This document shows positions 9,204-17,546 of a DNA stretch of 64,000 bases, piece by piece. The DNA is from a bacterium OL-1. Lineage in GTDB: Bacteria; Actinomycetota; Coriobacteriia; Coriobacteriales; Atopobiaceae. The first letter of the stretch is position 1; every line of letters starts with the position of its first letter. A model generated the notes under the pieces. That model was not told the DNA's origin, did not search any database, and worked only from the letters and a program-made list of their open reading frames with translations. A program made the position numbers and the translations under genes. The stretch is from contig LM994626.1 in assembly GCA_000752675.2 (NCBI GenBank), positions 674,665-738,664 on the forward strand. Reading direction: 5' to 3'.

Positions 9204-10196
9204 TCACACGAACAGGCCGATGAGCGCGCAGAACGCCGCCCCAAGGCACATGGTGACCGGCAGGGTGACAAACCATGAGGTCACAATCTTGCGCGCCATA
9301 ACCCACCGCACGCCGGCGCGGCGCTTGGCGCTGCCGGCGCCCATGATTGAGGTGGTGACCACCTGCGTGGTCGAGACGGGAGCGCCCAAGGCGGTCATGG
9401 TCTCAATTGCTATCGCAGTGGCCATGTTCGCCACAAAGCCAATGGAGGGCTCCAGGCGAAAGACCCCTCGCCCCAGCGTCTTCATGATGCGCTGCCCGCC
9501 AATCGCCGTGCCAAGTGCCATGGTGGCGGCACAGAAGAGCTTGACCCACAGCGGCACGCCCCCATCCTGGGAGAGCAGCCCCTCCGTTGTGAGCGCCAGC
9601 GTGATGATGCCCATCGTCTTCTGTGCGTCATTGGAGCCGTGGCTGTACGCCATGAAGGCAGAAGAGGCGATCTGCAGTCGGTGAAAGAGACCGTTCGCGT
9701 TTGCCGGAGTCCAGTTTGCAAAGAGCTCAAAGACAAGCCGCATGAAGGCAAAGCCCAGCACAAATCCTATGAGCGGCGAAGTGAACAGGGGAATGACGAC
9801 CTTCTCGACCACGCCCTCCCACCTAACGTCCGAAAACCCGTGGGTATAGGCGATGGTTGCCCCAATGAGGCTGCCAATAAGGGCGTGGGAGGAGCTGCTA
9901 GGAACCGTAAGCCACCAGGTGAGAAGGTTCCAGAAGATGGCACCGAGCAGCGCGGCGAGAATGACGTAGAGCTCAAGCTGGACGTCGACGAGTCCGCTCG
10001 AGATGGTGCGCGCAACGCTCTCGTTGGTGAGCGCGCCTACGAAGTTCATGACGGCGGACATCGCAATTGCGACCCCAGGCGAGAGGGCGCGCGTGTAGAC
10101 CGTGGTGGCAATGGAGTTTGCCGTGTCGTGGAAACCGTTGATGAGCTCGAACGCAAATGCGACAACGAGCAGCATGACGAGAAGGACGCTAGGCAT
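9204..10196 (-). CDS. pit: Low-affinity inorganic phosphate transporter, PiT family
   Basis: A 330-residue membrane protein with two inverted PHO4 halves. The first carries ELINGFHDTANSIATTVYTRALSP with the GFHDTANS signature, the second MAYSHGSNDAQKTMGIITL with the GSNDAQ signature. About ten membrane helices are visible. It co-transports phosphate (often as metal phosphate) with protons or Na+. It overlaps the 3' end of the DUF47 gene by 8 bases, so the two are translationally coupled. Confidence 0.95.
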   Translation of the reverse strand: MPSVLLVMLLVVAFAFELINGFHDTANSIATTVYTRALSPGVAIAMSAVMNFVGALTNESVARTISSGLVDVQLELYVILAALLGAIFWNLLTWWLTVPSSSSHALIGSLIGATIAYTHGFSDVRWEGVVEKVVIPLFTSPLIGFVLGFAFMRLVFELFANWTPANANGLFHRLQIASSAFMAYSHGSNDAQKTMGIITLALTTEGLLSQDGGVPLWVKLFCAATMALGTAIGGQRIMKTLGRGVFRLEPSIGFVANMATAIAIETMTALGAPVSTTQVVTTSIMGAGSAKRRAGVRWVMARKIVTSWFVTLPVTMCLGAAFCALIGLFV

Positions 10197-10809
10197 TCTT
10201 CACTACCACGCCCTGCACGATGTTGCCCACGGACTTGCAGCAGTCGAGCGCGGCCTCCATCCTCTCGAAGAGCATGACCCACTTCAGCGTCTCCATTGGG
10301 TCCGTCCCCGCAAAGAGGTCCCCCAGGGCACCGCGATAGACTACGTCACCCTCGTCCTCGAGCATCCCAACCGACCTCACACGCTCCATGACCACGGGAT
10401 CCTTGTGAAAGTTGGGCAGGTGGTCGAAGAGCTCTCCAAGCTGCATGCAGGCGCTCGCGGTGAGGTCTGCCATGCGGACGGCCTCGGGATGCATCTCCTC
10501 GATTCGGAAGAGCTCGAAGCGGCGAGAAGCACCCTCGATCTGGTCGACCACGCCATCCATCGTGCGTGCGAGCATCGCGATGTCCTCGCGGTCGAAGGGG
10601 GTCACGAAGGACCCATAGAGCTCGGTCAGAATCTTGGCAACGTGGTGGTCGCAGTCGACCTCGTACTCCTTCATCTTGGCGACAAGGTCGCGCGACTGAG
10701 GGTAGTTGCGCACGAGCGTTGCGTAGTCCTGGCCGACCTCGGCAATCTTGTGGCCAAAATCCGAAAGGAGCCCGTAGAAGACGTCTTCTCTATGTTTGAC
10801 GCGACTCAA
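10189..10809 (-). CDS. DUF47-family phosphate transport accessory protein
   Basis: A 206-residue, fully helical PhoU-like protein of the DUF47 (TIGR00153) family. The segments VKHREDVFYGLLSDFGHKIAE, YEVDCDHHVAKILTELYGSFVTPFDREDI and ARTMDGVVDQIEGASRRFELF show the family's repeated D/E-D/H pattern that binds metal. These proteins are nearly always encoded with PiT transporters and are thought to modulate their activity. Here the gene is first in the operon and overlaps pit by 8 bases. No Pho box was recognised upstream. Confidence 0.9.
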   Translation of the reverse strand: MSRVKHREDVFYGLLSDFGHKIAEVGQDYATLVRNYPQSRDLVAKMKEYEVDCDHHVAKILTELYGSFVTPFDREDIAMLARTMDGVVDQIEGASRRFELFRIEEMHPEAVRMADLTASACMQLGELFDHLPNFHKDPVVMERVRSVGMLEDEGDVVYRGALGDLFAGTDPMETLKWVMLFERMEAALDCCKSVGNIVQGVVVKNA

Positions 10810-11058
10810 TGGCGTATCCCTTCATGCGATGCATTGCTCGGTTGGGCAGACGTCGAGGCCTCTCGTTCTCCCACAGCTGTCTGCCCCAGCGGCCGCAAGG
10901 ATGTTAGCAGTTTGTAAGCTGCCGGCAGCGAAGCGAAGCATACCGCCTGCCGAATGACGCAATACAAACGAAACGTTTTGCTTGTTGGAGTCGATTAGTT
11001 ATGCTCGGTTTTGGAGTTGGCAAGACGATTGGCGACCAACAACGGGAGAGTGCACCAG

Positions 11059-11541
11059 ATGACCAAGCTCATGGAGTACCTGCTGGAGCCGCAGACCGCC
11101 GTGGTCTTTGACATCGACGGCGTTCTCGCGGTCTACGAGTTTGGCGAGCTCTCGCACAGCGCATGCCCCGACGAGGACTGGGAGGACTACGTCCGCACCC
11201 ACGACCCTTATGCCAGCTCGCGTCCAGTCCCGCAGATCAAGCGTTTTATCAAGGACAAGGGCGAGAGCCGCGTGTGGGCCTGCTCGCAGGCAAGCGACGT
11301 CGAGGCGCCTGGCAAGCGTGCCTTCGTCACGCGCTGCTACGGCCTTGCCCCCAGCCACGTGATAACCGTTGCTCAGAAAGCCGAGAAGGTCGAGTTTCTC
11401 CGCCGGCTGGCACAGGAGCTAAAAGTTCCCGAGCGCCGCGTGGCCATCGTCGAGGACACCGTGAAGACGCTGGACCTTGTCAACCGCGAGACCAACTGTG
11501 TAACGGTGCACGTCTCGTCCTTCTTCGACTACGGGATGTAG
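11059..11541 (+). CDS. HAD-superfamily hydrolase-like protein
   Basis: A 160-residue protein beginning with a HAD motif I, VVFDIDGVLAVYEF (residues about 14-27), which has the DxD pair. A mid-protein Ser/Thr motif II is less clear (WACSQAS), Lys is present in VAQKAEKVEF, and VAIVEDTVKTLDLV near residue 140 fits motif IV (xDD/ExD type). It is probably a small phosphatase of unknown substrate. The start is ATG 11059 behind GGGAGAG; an upstream in-frame ATG at 11011 lacks a ribosome site. The gene stands alone between divergent and convergent neighbours. Confidence 0.72.
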   Translation: MTKLMEYLLEPQTAVVFDIDGVLAVYEFGELSHSACPDEDWEDYVRTHDPYASSRPVPQIKRFIKDKGESRVWACSQASDVEAPGKRAFVTRCYGLAPSHVITVAQKAEKVEFLRRLAQELKVPERRVAIVEDTVKTLDLVNRETNCVTVHVSSFFDYGM

Positions 11542-11587
11542 CCCCGGGCACACACGCGGTCCCGCATCCACCTGCACGCCGAGACGC

Positions 11588-11809
11588 CTACGCCCTCTCC
11601 TCGTGGACCTCGCGCTCAACCCCGTCGGCATCGCGAATGACCTCGATCCAGCGCTCGATGCGCTCCCCGTCGAGCATGCGCGCCGTCTCGTCAATCTTGT
11701 CAGCGAGAAGGTCAAGCGACTCTGGCGAGACGGAACCGTTTGCCGCCTGAAGGGACAGCGCCCTGGCAATGTCTGCGCATCCGTACAGCGCTTCTTGTGG
11801 AATTTCCAA
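11588..11809 (-). CDS. Small hypothetical protein, TTG start
   Basis: A 73-residue acidic helical protein starting with LEIPQEALYGCADIARALSL and ending VEREVHEERA. No earlier ATG fits; a TTG at 11809 lies 5 bases after AGGTGA, so I take it as the start. It is transcribed divergently from the XRE-type regulator 90 bases away, with an AT-rich promoter region between them. I do not recognise a family. The divergent arrangement suggests the regulator may control it. Confidence 0.6.
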   Translation of the reverse strand: MEIPQEALYGCADIARALSLQAANGSVSPESLDLLADKIDETARMLDGERIERWIEVIRDADGVEREVHEERA

Positions 11810-11899
11810 GGTATCACCTGCTAGATAGCGTCGTTTTCCCGATAGACACCAGAATATTCTATTTTTGAATGTCGTGCGCGCGGGTCTACATTCCGGCGC

Positions 11900-12145
11900 A
11901 TGTACGAGATTGCCGACAGACTCGTGGGAAAGGTCCTCCGTAAGCTGAGGATGGAATCTGGCCTCAAGCAGGACCAGGTCGCGGCACGTCTTGGCATCAA
12001 CCAGTCGATGGTCTCGAAGTTCGAGTCTGGCGAGCGCTCGCTCCACCTGGGCGAGGTCTACGCCTACGCAAAGGCGCTCGACACCACACCGGAGCGCATC
12101 CTTCAGGAGGTCTGGGACAACCGACTGCCCCGACACGGCAACTAG
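11900..12145 (+). CDS. XRE-family helix-turn-helix regulator
   Basis: An 81-residue protein that is almost entirely one Cro/C1-type DNA-binding domain: LRKLRMESGLKQDQVAARLG then INQSMVSKFESGERSLHLGEVYAYAKAL. There is no separate sensor domain. It is divergent from the 73-residue gene and sits upstream of the AcpS-like gene. Small XRE proteins of this kind are common autoregulators in chromosomes, phages and toxin-antitoxin systems; no toxin is seen here. The leader is short; its upstream region TCTATTTTTGAATG is AT-rich relative to the neighbourhood. Confidence 0.85.
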   Translation: MYEIADRLVGKVLRKLRMESGLKQDQVAARLGINQSMVSKFESGERSLHLGEVYAYAKALDTTPERILQEVWDNRLPRHGN

Positions 12146-12241
12146 GTACGGCGAGACACGCCCCTCCCTGGCAACCCAGCAATCGCTCCCCGCGCTACCC
12201 TTAGGGGACAAGCCGCACGGGAGACGGGGAGCACCAGCACC

Positions 12242-12655
12242 ATGAACACAGGAACGCACGCCACGGGAACGCGGCTTGTGCGCATAGCAAGCGCTCAGGA
12301 CCTTCTCGCCAGCCCTGGGGGCGACCTTCCTCACCTGCTCACGCCAGCCGAACTCGCACAGGCCAACGCGCGCGAGAACCCCGCCGAGTACATGGCCGGC
12401 CACCTTGCCGCCAAAGGTGCGGCAACGGACGCCCTAGCGCAGCTCCTCCCCCCGAGCACGGGAATTGACCCCCAAGAGCTGGAGACCCTCGACGCTTCCT
12501 CCGGCGCGCCGGTGTGCACGGTCCACGGACGCCTGGCCGCCGTCCTTGCCGCGCACGGCATAGAGCCGCCGCGCATCTCCATCACCAACGAGGCCGGCGC
12601 CGCGCTGGCTACGGCCGTGGCATGGGCTCCCGCGGTGGGAGGCGAAGGGGCGTGA
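12242..12655 (+). CDS. AcpS-like (4'-phosphopantetheinyl transferase fold) protein lacking metal ligands
   Basis: A 137-residue protein whose whole length can be laid on holo-[acyl-carrier-protein] synthase. LLTPAEL matches the LTxxEL element, NPAEYMAGHLAAKGA matches the catalytic xEFLAGRFAAKEA helix, SSGAPVCTVHGRLA the ixGkP element, and ISITNEAGAALATAVAW the SISH strand. However, the Asp of the N-terminal GxDI motif is Arg here (GTRLVRI), the Glu of FAAKEA is Gly, and SISH His is Asn. Those Asp and Glu bind Mg2+ in AcpS, so catalysis as usual is doubtful. It may be a pseudoenzyme or a very divergent transferase. It overlaps the next gene by GTGA. Confidence 0.65.
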   Translation: MNTGTHATGTRLVRIASAQDLLASPGGDLPHLLTPAELAQANARENPAEYMAGHLAAKGAATDALAQLLPPSTGIDPQELETLDASSGAPVCTVHGRLAAVLAAHGIEPPRISITNEAGAALATAVAWAPAVGGEGA

Positions 12656-13671
12656 TCATTGACCAGCCACTCGCCGTGAGCGATCTGGTGCTCAAGAACC
12701 GCCTGGTCATGGTACCCATGGCCACGAGGAAGGCGGGAGCGCGCGGCCAGGTAACCCAAGCGCTCTGTAACCACTACGCCACCCGTGCGCACGGCGGCTA
12801 CCTGGGCCTCGTCGAGTGCGGCCATCACTTTGTCTGTGAGGAGGGCCGCGCAACCGCGGGCCAGGCGTCAATCGCGCACGACGAGGACATCGAGGGCCTC
12901 AAGCGCGAGGCGGCAGCCGTCCACGATCAGGGAACTCCTGTCTTTGTGCAGCTCTCGCATGCAGGTTCGGCAGCAACCGAGAGACTCACGGGCACGCAGC
13001 CGCTGGCGCCCTCGGCCGTCACCTGCCCGGGTGCCAAGGTGGGCCACCCCATCCCCCGAGCCATGAGCGCGGATGACATAGCGCGCGTGCCAGAGCTCTT
13101 CTCGGCAGCGGCACGGCGCGCCTACGCGGCCGGCTTCGACGGCATCGAGATTCACGCGGCTCACGGGTACCTTCTGAACCAGTTCCTCTCGCCCCTCACC
13201 AACCTACGCAAAGACGCCTACGGAGGCTCGCTCGAGAACCGTGCGCGGCTCCTTCAAGAGGTGCTCTGTGCCGTGCGAGCAGAGCTGCCCTCAGGCTACC
13301 CGGTCTCCGTGCGCCTGGGCGGCTGCGACTACATGCCCGGCGGCAACACTATCGACGACGCCGTGGCGCTCGCGCGCATGGCAGAGGCGGCGGGCGCGAG
13401 CCTCATCTCCGTGTCGGGCGGCATGTGCTACTACGGCAGGCCCGGCCACGAGGACACCGCCGGCTGGTTTGCGGACTCGTCGGCGCCCATCCGTGCGGGC
13501 GTGGGCGTGCCGGTGCTTCTGGCGGGCGGCATAAAGACGGGCGCGGCGGCGGAAGCGCTGCTCGAGCAAGGCGCCTGCGACCTTGCGGGCATCGGACGTG
13601 CAATACTGAACAGGCCCGCATGGGCGCGGCGCGAGACCACCAAGCTCCGCGCTGCCAGCGCGCCCACGTAA
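12652..13671 (+). CDS. NADH:flavin oxidoreductase / Old Yellow Enzyme-type
   Basis: A 339-residue FMN-dependent TIM-barrel. Key family segments: LKNRLVMVPMATRKA at the N-terminus (FMN phosphate and isoalloxazine contacts), FVQLSHAG, FDGIEIHAAHGYLLNQFLSPLTNLRKDAYGGSLENRARLL (the IHxAHGYL / RxDxYGGS hallmark), and a C-terminal LLAGGIKTGAAAEALLEQGACDLAGIGRAIL that binds FMN phosphate. No C-terminal Fe-S or FAD domain, so it is a short OYE form. The GTG start at 12652 overlaps the stop of the AcpS-like gene (GTGA). Substrate is unknown; relatives reduce alpha,beta-unsaturated carbonyls. Confidence 0.92.
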   Translation: MIIDQPLAVSDLVLKNRLVMVPMATRKAGARGQVTQALCNHYATRAHGGYLGLVECGHHFVCEEGRATAGQASIAHDEDIEGLKREAAAVHDQGTPVFVQLSHAGSAATERLTGTQPLAPSAVTCPGAKVGHPIPRAMSADDIARVPELFSAAARRAYAAGFDGIEIHAAHGYLLNQFLSPLTNLRKDAYGGSLENRARLLQEVLCAVRAELPSGYPVSVRLGGCDYMPGGNTIDDAVALARMAEAAGASLISVSGGMCYYGRPGHEDTAGWFADSSAPIRAGVGVPVLLAGGIKTGAAAEALLEQGACDLAGIGRAILNRPAWARRETTKLRAASAPT

Positions 13672-13721
13672 GGCACCACAAGATAGCGAGAACACCGGCC
13701 GCGCAGGCCGAGGAGGACAGC

Positions 13722-14030
13722 ATGGACGAGAGCGACATGAAGCTCGCGGAGCAACTGCGCGAGCAGCTCGAGGCAAACGGGGCAAAGACGGCCTTTGGCG
13801 CGCCAGCAGCAACGCCGGAAGCAGCGCCGAGCAAAGCCACCCCGCAGGGCGAGCAGGACGACGCAGGCAGCCTCGTAGAGGGGCCGTTTGCCCAGGTAAT
13901 GGCCGCCTACCGCAAGGCAAAGCGCTCGGGCGACGCCGAGGCAACAGCGGCAGCCGAGCGCCACCTCCAGGACGTGGTGCGCGCCGAGCTTGCCGGCGGC
14001 GCCGAGCCCTGCTCGGGAGACGAGCGATGA
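13722..14030 (+). CDS. Small hydrophilic protein coupled to helicase
   Basis: A 102-residue protein, low in hydrophobic residues and rich in Ala, Glu and Gln (MDESDMKLAEQLREQLEANG at the start). The first and last thirds look helical, the middle (AATPEAAPSKATPQ) disordered. Start ATG 13722 follows GAGGAGGACAGC. Its stop overlaps the helicase start (ATGA at 14027), so the pair is translationally coupled and may form a complex. I recognise no family. Confidence 0.72.
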   Translation: MDESDMKLAEQLREQLEANGAKTAFGAPAATPEAAPSKATPQGEQDDAGSLVEGPFAQVMAAYRKAKRSGDAEATAAAERHLQDVVRAELAGGAEPCSGDER

Positions 14031-16636
14031 GCGCGGAGGAGACCGGCGCCACCGCCAGCGCGTCCAATCCCACTCCCGTTGACCTTGGCCCCAATGGCCC
14101 GGGCTCGCTGGGGCGCCTCATCCCCTGGCCGGATGACGAGACGTATCCAAACATCCCCGCCGAGGACGCCCTCGAGCTCTTCCTCGGTTGGGTCGAGTCG
14201 CGCGGCATGCAGCTCTGGGACCATCAGGAGGAGGCACTTCTCGACCTTGCATCGGGTGACCACGTGATCTTGGGCACACCCACGGGCTCAGGCAAGAGCA
14301 TGGTTGCCGTGGGCATGCTCTTCATAGCCAACTGCACCAACCGCCGCGCCTACTACACGGCGCCCATAAAGGCGCTGGTCAGCGAGAAGTTCTTCAACCT
14401 GGTTAACCTTCTCGGCAAAGACAACGTGGGCATGATCACCGGTGACGTGGTGATAAACAGCGAGGCTCCCGTGATCTGCTGCACAGCCGAGATCCTTGCC
14501 CAGGACGCGCTGCGCTTTGGCGAGCACGCAGACATCGGTTGCGTGGCCATGGACGAGTTCCACTTCTACAGCGACCGCGACCGCGGCTGGGCCTGGCAGG
14601 TGCCGCTGCTGGCGCTGCCCCACACGCAGTTCCTGCTCATGTCCGCCACGCTGGGCGACGTCACCGACATTGCCACCACACTCGAGGAGCACACCGGACG
14701 CGCCGTCGACAAGGTGCTCGACGCCCCCCGGCCGGTACCCCTCTCCTACGAGTTCGTGGAGACTCCGCTCGAGGACACGGTCGAGCTGGCCCTGCGTGAC
14801 GGCGACGCGCCTCTCTACATTGTGCACTTCTCGCAGGAGGCTGCCCTCAAGAGCGCGCAGGCCCTCTCGAGCTACGGCGTCTCGTCGAAGGAGCAGCGCG
14901 AGGCCCTGAAGGACGCCGTCAAGGGAGTGCGCTTCACCACCACGTTTGGCAAGACCCTGAAGCGGCTCATCCTCACGGGCGTGGGGGTGCACCATGCCGG
15001 CATGCTGCCGCGCTACCGCCTGCTGGTGGAGAAGCTCGCCCAGCAGGGCCTGCTGCCCGTGATCTGTGGTACCGACACCTTGGGCGTGGGCATCAACGTG
15101 CCCATCCACACCGTGGTTCTCACCCAGCTCACCAAGTTCGACGGCAGGCGCATGCGCCGCCTCAACGCACGTGAGTTCCACCAGATCGCGGGACGAGCTG
15201 GCCGCGCCGGCTTTGACACCGAGGGGCGCGTCATTGCCGAGGCAACCGAGTACGACATCGAGCGCGCCAAGGCCCTTGCCAAGGCAGGCGGAGACCCCAA
15301 GCGCGCCCGCAAGATCAAGGTGAAGACGCCGCCCTCGGACTTTGTGGGCTGGAACAAGCAGACCTTCGAGCGCCTCATTGCGGCAGAGCCCGAAAAGCTC
15401 CGCCCGCGCCTGCGTATCACGCACTCCATGGTGCTTGCAGAGATCGAGCAGGGCGGGGACGCCTGGGCGCGCACGCACAAGCTCATCGAGGACTCCGCCC
15501 AGACGCCGGAGGAGAAAGCCGCGCTCTCGCAGCGCACCGACGAGGTCTTTGCCACGCTCATCGACGCCGGCGTGGTCGAACGCCGTGAGGAGGAGGATGG
15601 CACCACCTCCTACCTGCTCACCGTTGATCTACCGGAGGACTTTGCGCTTGACCAGCCCCTCTCGCCCCTCCTTCTCGCCGCCATCGAGCTGCTGGACCCG
15701 GAGAGCGAGACCTATGCGCTGGACCTCATCTCGATGGTCGAGGCCACGCTCGAGGACCCGCCGCAGATCTTGCGCGCCCAGGAGCGCGAGGCCCGCGGCG
15801 CCGCCATCGCGGCCATGAAGGCAGAAGGCATCGAGTACGAGGAGCGCATGGAGCGCGCGCAGGAGGTCACCTACCCCAAGCCACTCGAAGACTTGCTCGG
15901 CGCCGCCTTTGCGGAGTACTGCGAGAAGGTCCCCTGGGCAAGCGACTACTGCCTGCGGCCCAAGAGCGTCCTGCGCGACATGGTCGAGACGGCAAGCGAC
16001 TTCAAGACCTACATTGGCCGCTACAAGATCGCCCGCTCGGAGGGCACGCTCCTGCGCTACCTCTCCGACGCCTACCGCGTGCTTGACCGCACGGTGCCCG
16101 CCGAGAAGCGCGACGAGCGCCTGGATGACATCGTGACCTGGCTCAGGCTGGTCGTGCGTACCACGGACTCCTCGCTCGTGGACGAGTGGGAGGGCGCCGG
16201 CACCGAGGATGGCGCCGCGGTTGCCGCGCCCAGTGTGGACGAGGTCGTCCATGACAGGCGCGGCCTCACCCTGCTCGTGCGAAACGCCCTCTTCGCCCGG
16301 GTGCGCCTGGCGGCGCTGGGCAAGGTCGAGGAGCTGGGCGACCTCGATGCGGATTGGGGCTACCGCTCGGTCGTGTGGCAGCAGGCGCTCGACGCCTTCC
16401 ACGCGGAGCACGAGCAGATCCTGCTGGACGCAGACGCCCGCTCCTCCGCCTACCTCGACATCGACGAGAAGGACGAGAAGGCAGACCACGTCTGGCACGT
16501 CCATCAAATCTTCCGCGATTCCGACGATGACCACGACTTTGGCATATGGGGCGATGTCGACCTTGACGCCACGCAGGACGAGGGCGCCGTGGTGTTCAAG
16601 ACCTACCGCGTGGGGTTTGTGGACACGGTTGCGTAG
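14027..16636 (+). CDS. Ski2-like DEAD/DEAH-box helicase with DUF3516 C-terminal region
   Basis: An 869-residue superfamily 2 helicase. Motif I GTPTGSGKS (residues about 83-91), motif II MDEFHFY (about 175), motif III MSATLGDV (about 205), and motif VI FHQIAGRAGRAGFD (about 383-397) are intact; the VHHAGMLPRYR and GTDTLGVGINVP segments mark the Ski2-like/Lhr-like type. The last half (from about residue 440) is the DUF3516 region shared by actinobacterial homologues. Likely an ATP-driven RNA or DNA translocase. It is coupled to the 102-residue gene before it and followed by a strong terminator. The substrate is unknown. Confidence 0.93.
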   Translation: MSAEETGATASASNPTPVDLGPNGPGSLGRLIPWPDDETYPNIPAEDALELFLGWVESRGMQLWDHQEEALLDLASGDHVILGTPTGSGKSMVAVGMLFIANCTNRRAYYTAPIKALVSEKFFNLVNLLGKDNVGMITGDVVINSEAPVICCTAEILAQDALRFGEHADIGCVAMDEFHFYSDRDRGWAWQVPLLALPHTQFLLMSATLGDVTDIATTLEEHTGRAVDKVLDAPRPVPLSYEFVETPLEDTVELALRDGDAPLYIVHFSQEAALKSAQALSSYGVSSKEQREALKDAVKGVRFTTTFGKTLKRLILTGVGVHHAGMLPRYRLLVEKLAQQGLLPVICGTDTLGVGINVPIHTVVLTQLTKFDGRRMRRLNAREFHQIAGRAGRAGFDTEGRVIAEATEYDIERAKALAKAGGDPKRARKIKVKTPPSDFVGWNKQTFERLIAAEPEKLRPRLRITHSMVLAEIEQGGDAWARTHKLIEDSAQTPEEKAALSQRTDEVFATLIDAGVVERREEEDGTTSYLLTVDLPEDFALDQPLSPLLLAAIELLDPESETYALDLISMVEATLEDPPQILRAQEREARGAAIAAMKAEGIEYEERMERAQEVTYPKPLEDLLGAAFAEYCEKVPWASDYCLRPKSVLRDMVETASDFKTYIGRYKIARSEGTLLRYLSDAYRVLDRTVPAEKRDERLDDIVTWLRLVVRTTDSSLVDEWEGAGTEDGAAVAAPSVDEVVHDRRGLTLLVRNALFARVRLAALGKVEELGDLDADWGYRSVVWQQALDAFHAEHEQILLDADARSSAYLDIDEKDEKADHVWHVHQIFRDSDDDHDFGIWGDVDLDATQDEGAVVFKTYRVGFVDTVA

Positions 16637-16668
16637 GGACGTGGTTGCGCAGGGTATTGCCGTTCAGG

Positions 16669-16697
16669 GGCGCGGGACGCACGTCCCGCGCCTTTTT
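16669..16697 (+). terminator. Rho-independent terminator after the helicase
   Basis: Perfect arms GGCGCGGGACG and CGTCCCGCGCC separated by CA, followed by TTTTT. Confidence 0.95.
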
Positions 16698-16784
16698 CGT
16701 CCGCTTGGGTGTCCAGGCGGGTAGAACCATGCCGTAGGGCAACGCATGGGCGTTGTCCCCGGCTCGCACACAAGGGAGGACGCC

Positions 16785-17246
16785 ATGGCAGAGACAAACC
16801 AGACCTACCAGGACCTCGGTTACGACAAGATCTTTGTGTCGCTTGACGGAACGGAACGCCAGTCCAAGGTGCTCCAGCGCGCCATCGTGATGGCGGCGAA
16901 CGACAACGCGGAGCTCTACATTGGCCACGTGATTGACTCCACCGCGCTCGAGACCGCGGGGACTTACCCCGTCGACCTCATCCCCTCGCTCGAGAAGGAC
17001 TTCCGCGAGTCCATCGCCGACCAGGTCGCCGAGGCCGAGGCGGAGCCGCAGATCAAGAGCGTCAAAGTCATCGTGAAGGCGGGGCGCATCCGCGAGACCC
17101 TGAAGGACGACATGCTGGACGTGATCAAGCCCGACCTTGTCATCTGCGGGGCGCGCGGCCTCTCGTCCATCAAGTACGCGATTCTCGGCTCCATCTCCAC
17201 CTTCCTCACGCGTTCCACGACCTGCGACGTGCTTGTGGTGAAGTAG
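16785..17246 (+). CDS. Universal stress protein, UspA family
   Basis: A 153-residue single-domain Usp. YDKIFVSLDGTERQSKVLQRAI begins the fold, with the conserved Asp. The ATP-binding signature G-x2-G-x9-G-S is present as GARGLSSIKYAILGS (about residues 124-138), which puts it in the nucleotide-binding (MJ0577-like) subgroup. The start ATG 16785 has AGGGAGGA 5 bases upstream; an in-frame ATG at 16746 does not. It is monocistronic, isolated from the helicase by a terminator. Confidence 0.92.
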   Translation: MAETNQTYQDLGYDKIFVSLDGTERQSKVLQRAIVMAANDNAELYIGHVIDSTALETAGTYPVDLIPSLEKDFRESIADQVAEAEAEPQIKSVKVIVKAGRIRETLKDDMLDVIKPDLVICGARGLSSIKYAILGSISTFLTRSTTCDVLVVK

Positions 17247-17546
17247 CGCGCCTGGGATGCACATCATGCCGTTCACGGATTTCTTTGGTACCTTCACGGT
17301 ATCCCACAGAAATCACACAGCTTGTTCCCCCGCTCGGTGGTAATTCTCAATGACTTTGTAAAGTCGCAGGTAATTATCGTATTTTTCGTTGCGGCCCCTC
17401 TTGCGCGGCGGGGCCGCAACCCTATATGACGACTTGAGACTTTTGCAGGAACCGTGATACCTCACTTTTCACGCTAAGGTTATCTAGCTGCGCTGTTGGC
17501 ATGTTCTCGCCCGGCGCTCCGTCAACGTCGGCCACGGAGGTAACCT
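17247..17546. promoter_or_regulatory. 300-base intergenic leader with a strong hairpin
   Basis: No gene seen. It contains a perfect 11-bp inverted repeat, GTTGCGGCCCC at 17388-17398 and its complement at 17410-17420, without a following T run, plus unusually AT-rich flanks. The next gene starts downstream with a GGAGG site. The hairpin could be a terminator remnant or part of a structured 5' leader; I could not match it to a known riboswitch. Confidence 0.4.

Noticed and set aside
17247..17546. c-di-AMP (ydaO) riboswitch before the coiled-coil/lysozyme-like gene
   Set aside because: Conserved core sequences of that class were not found in the right order.
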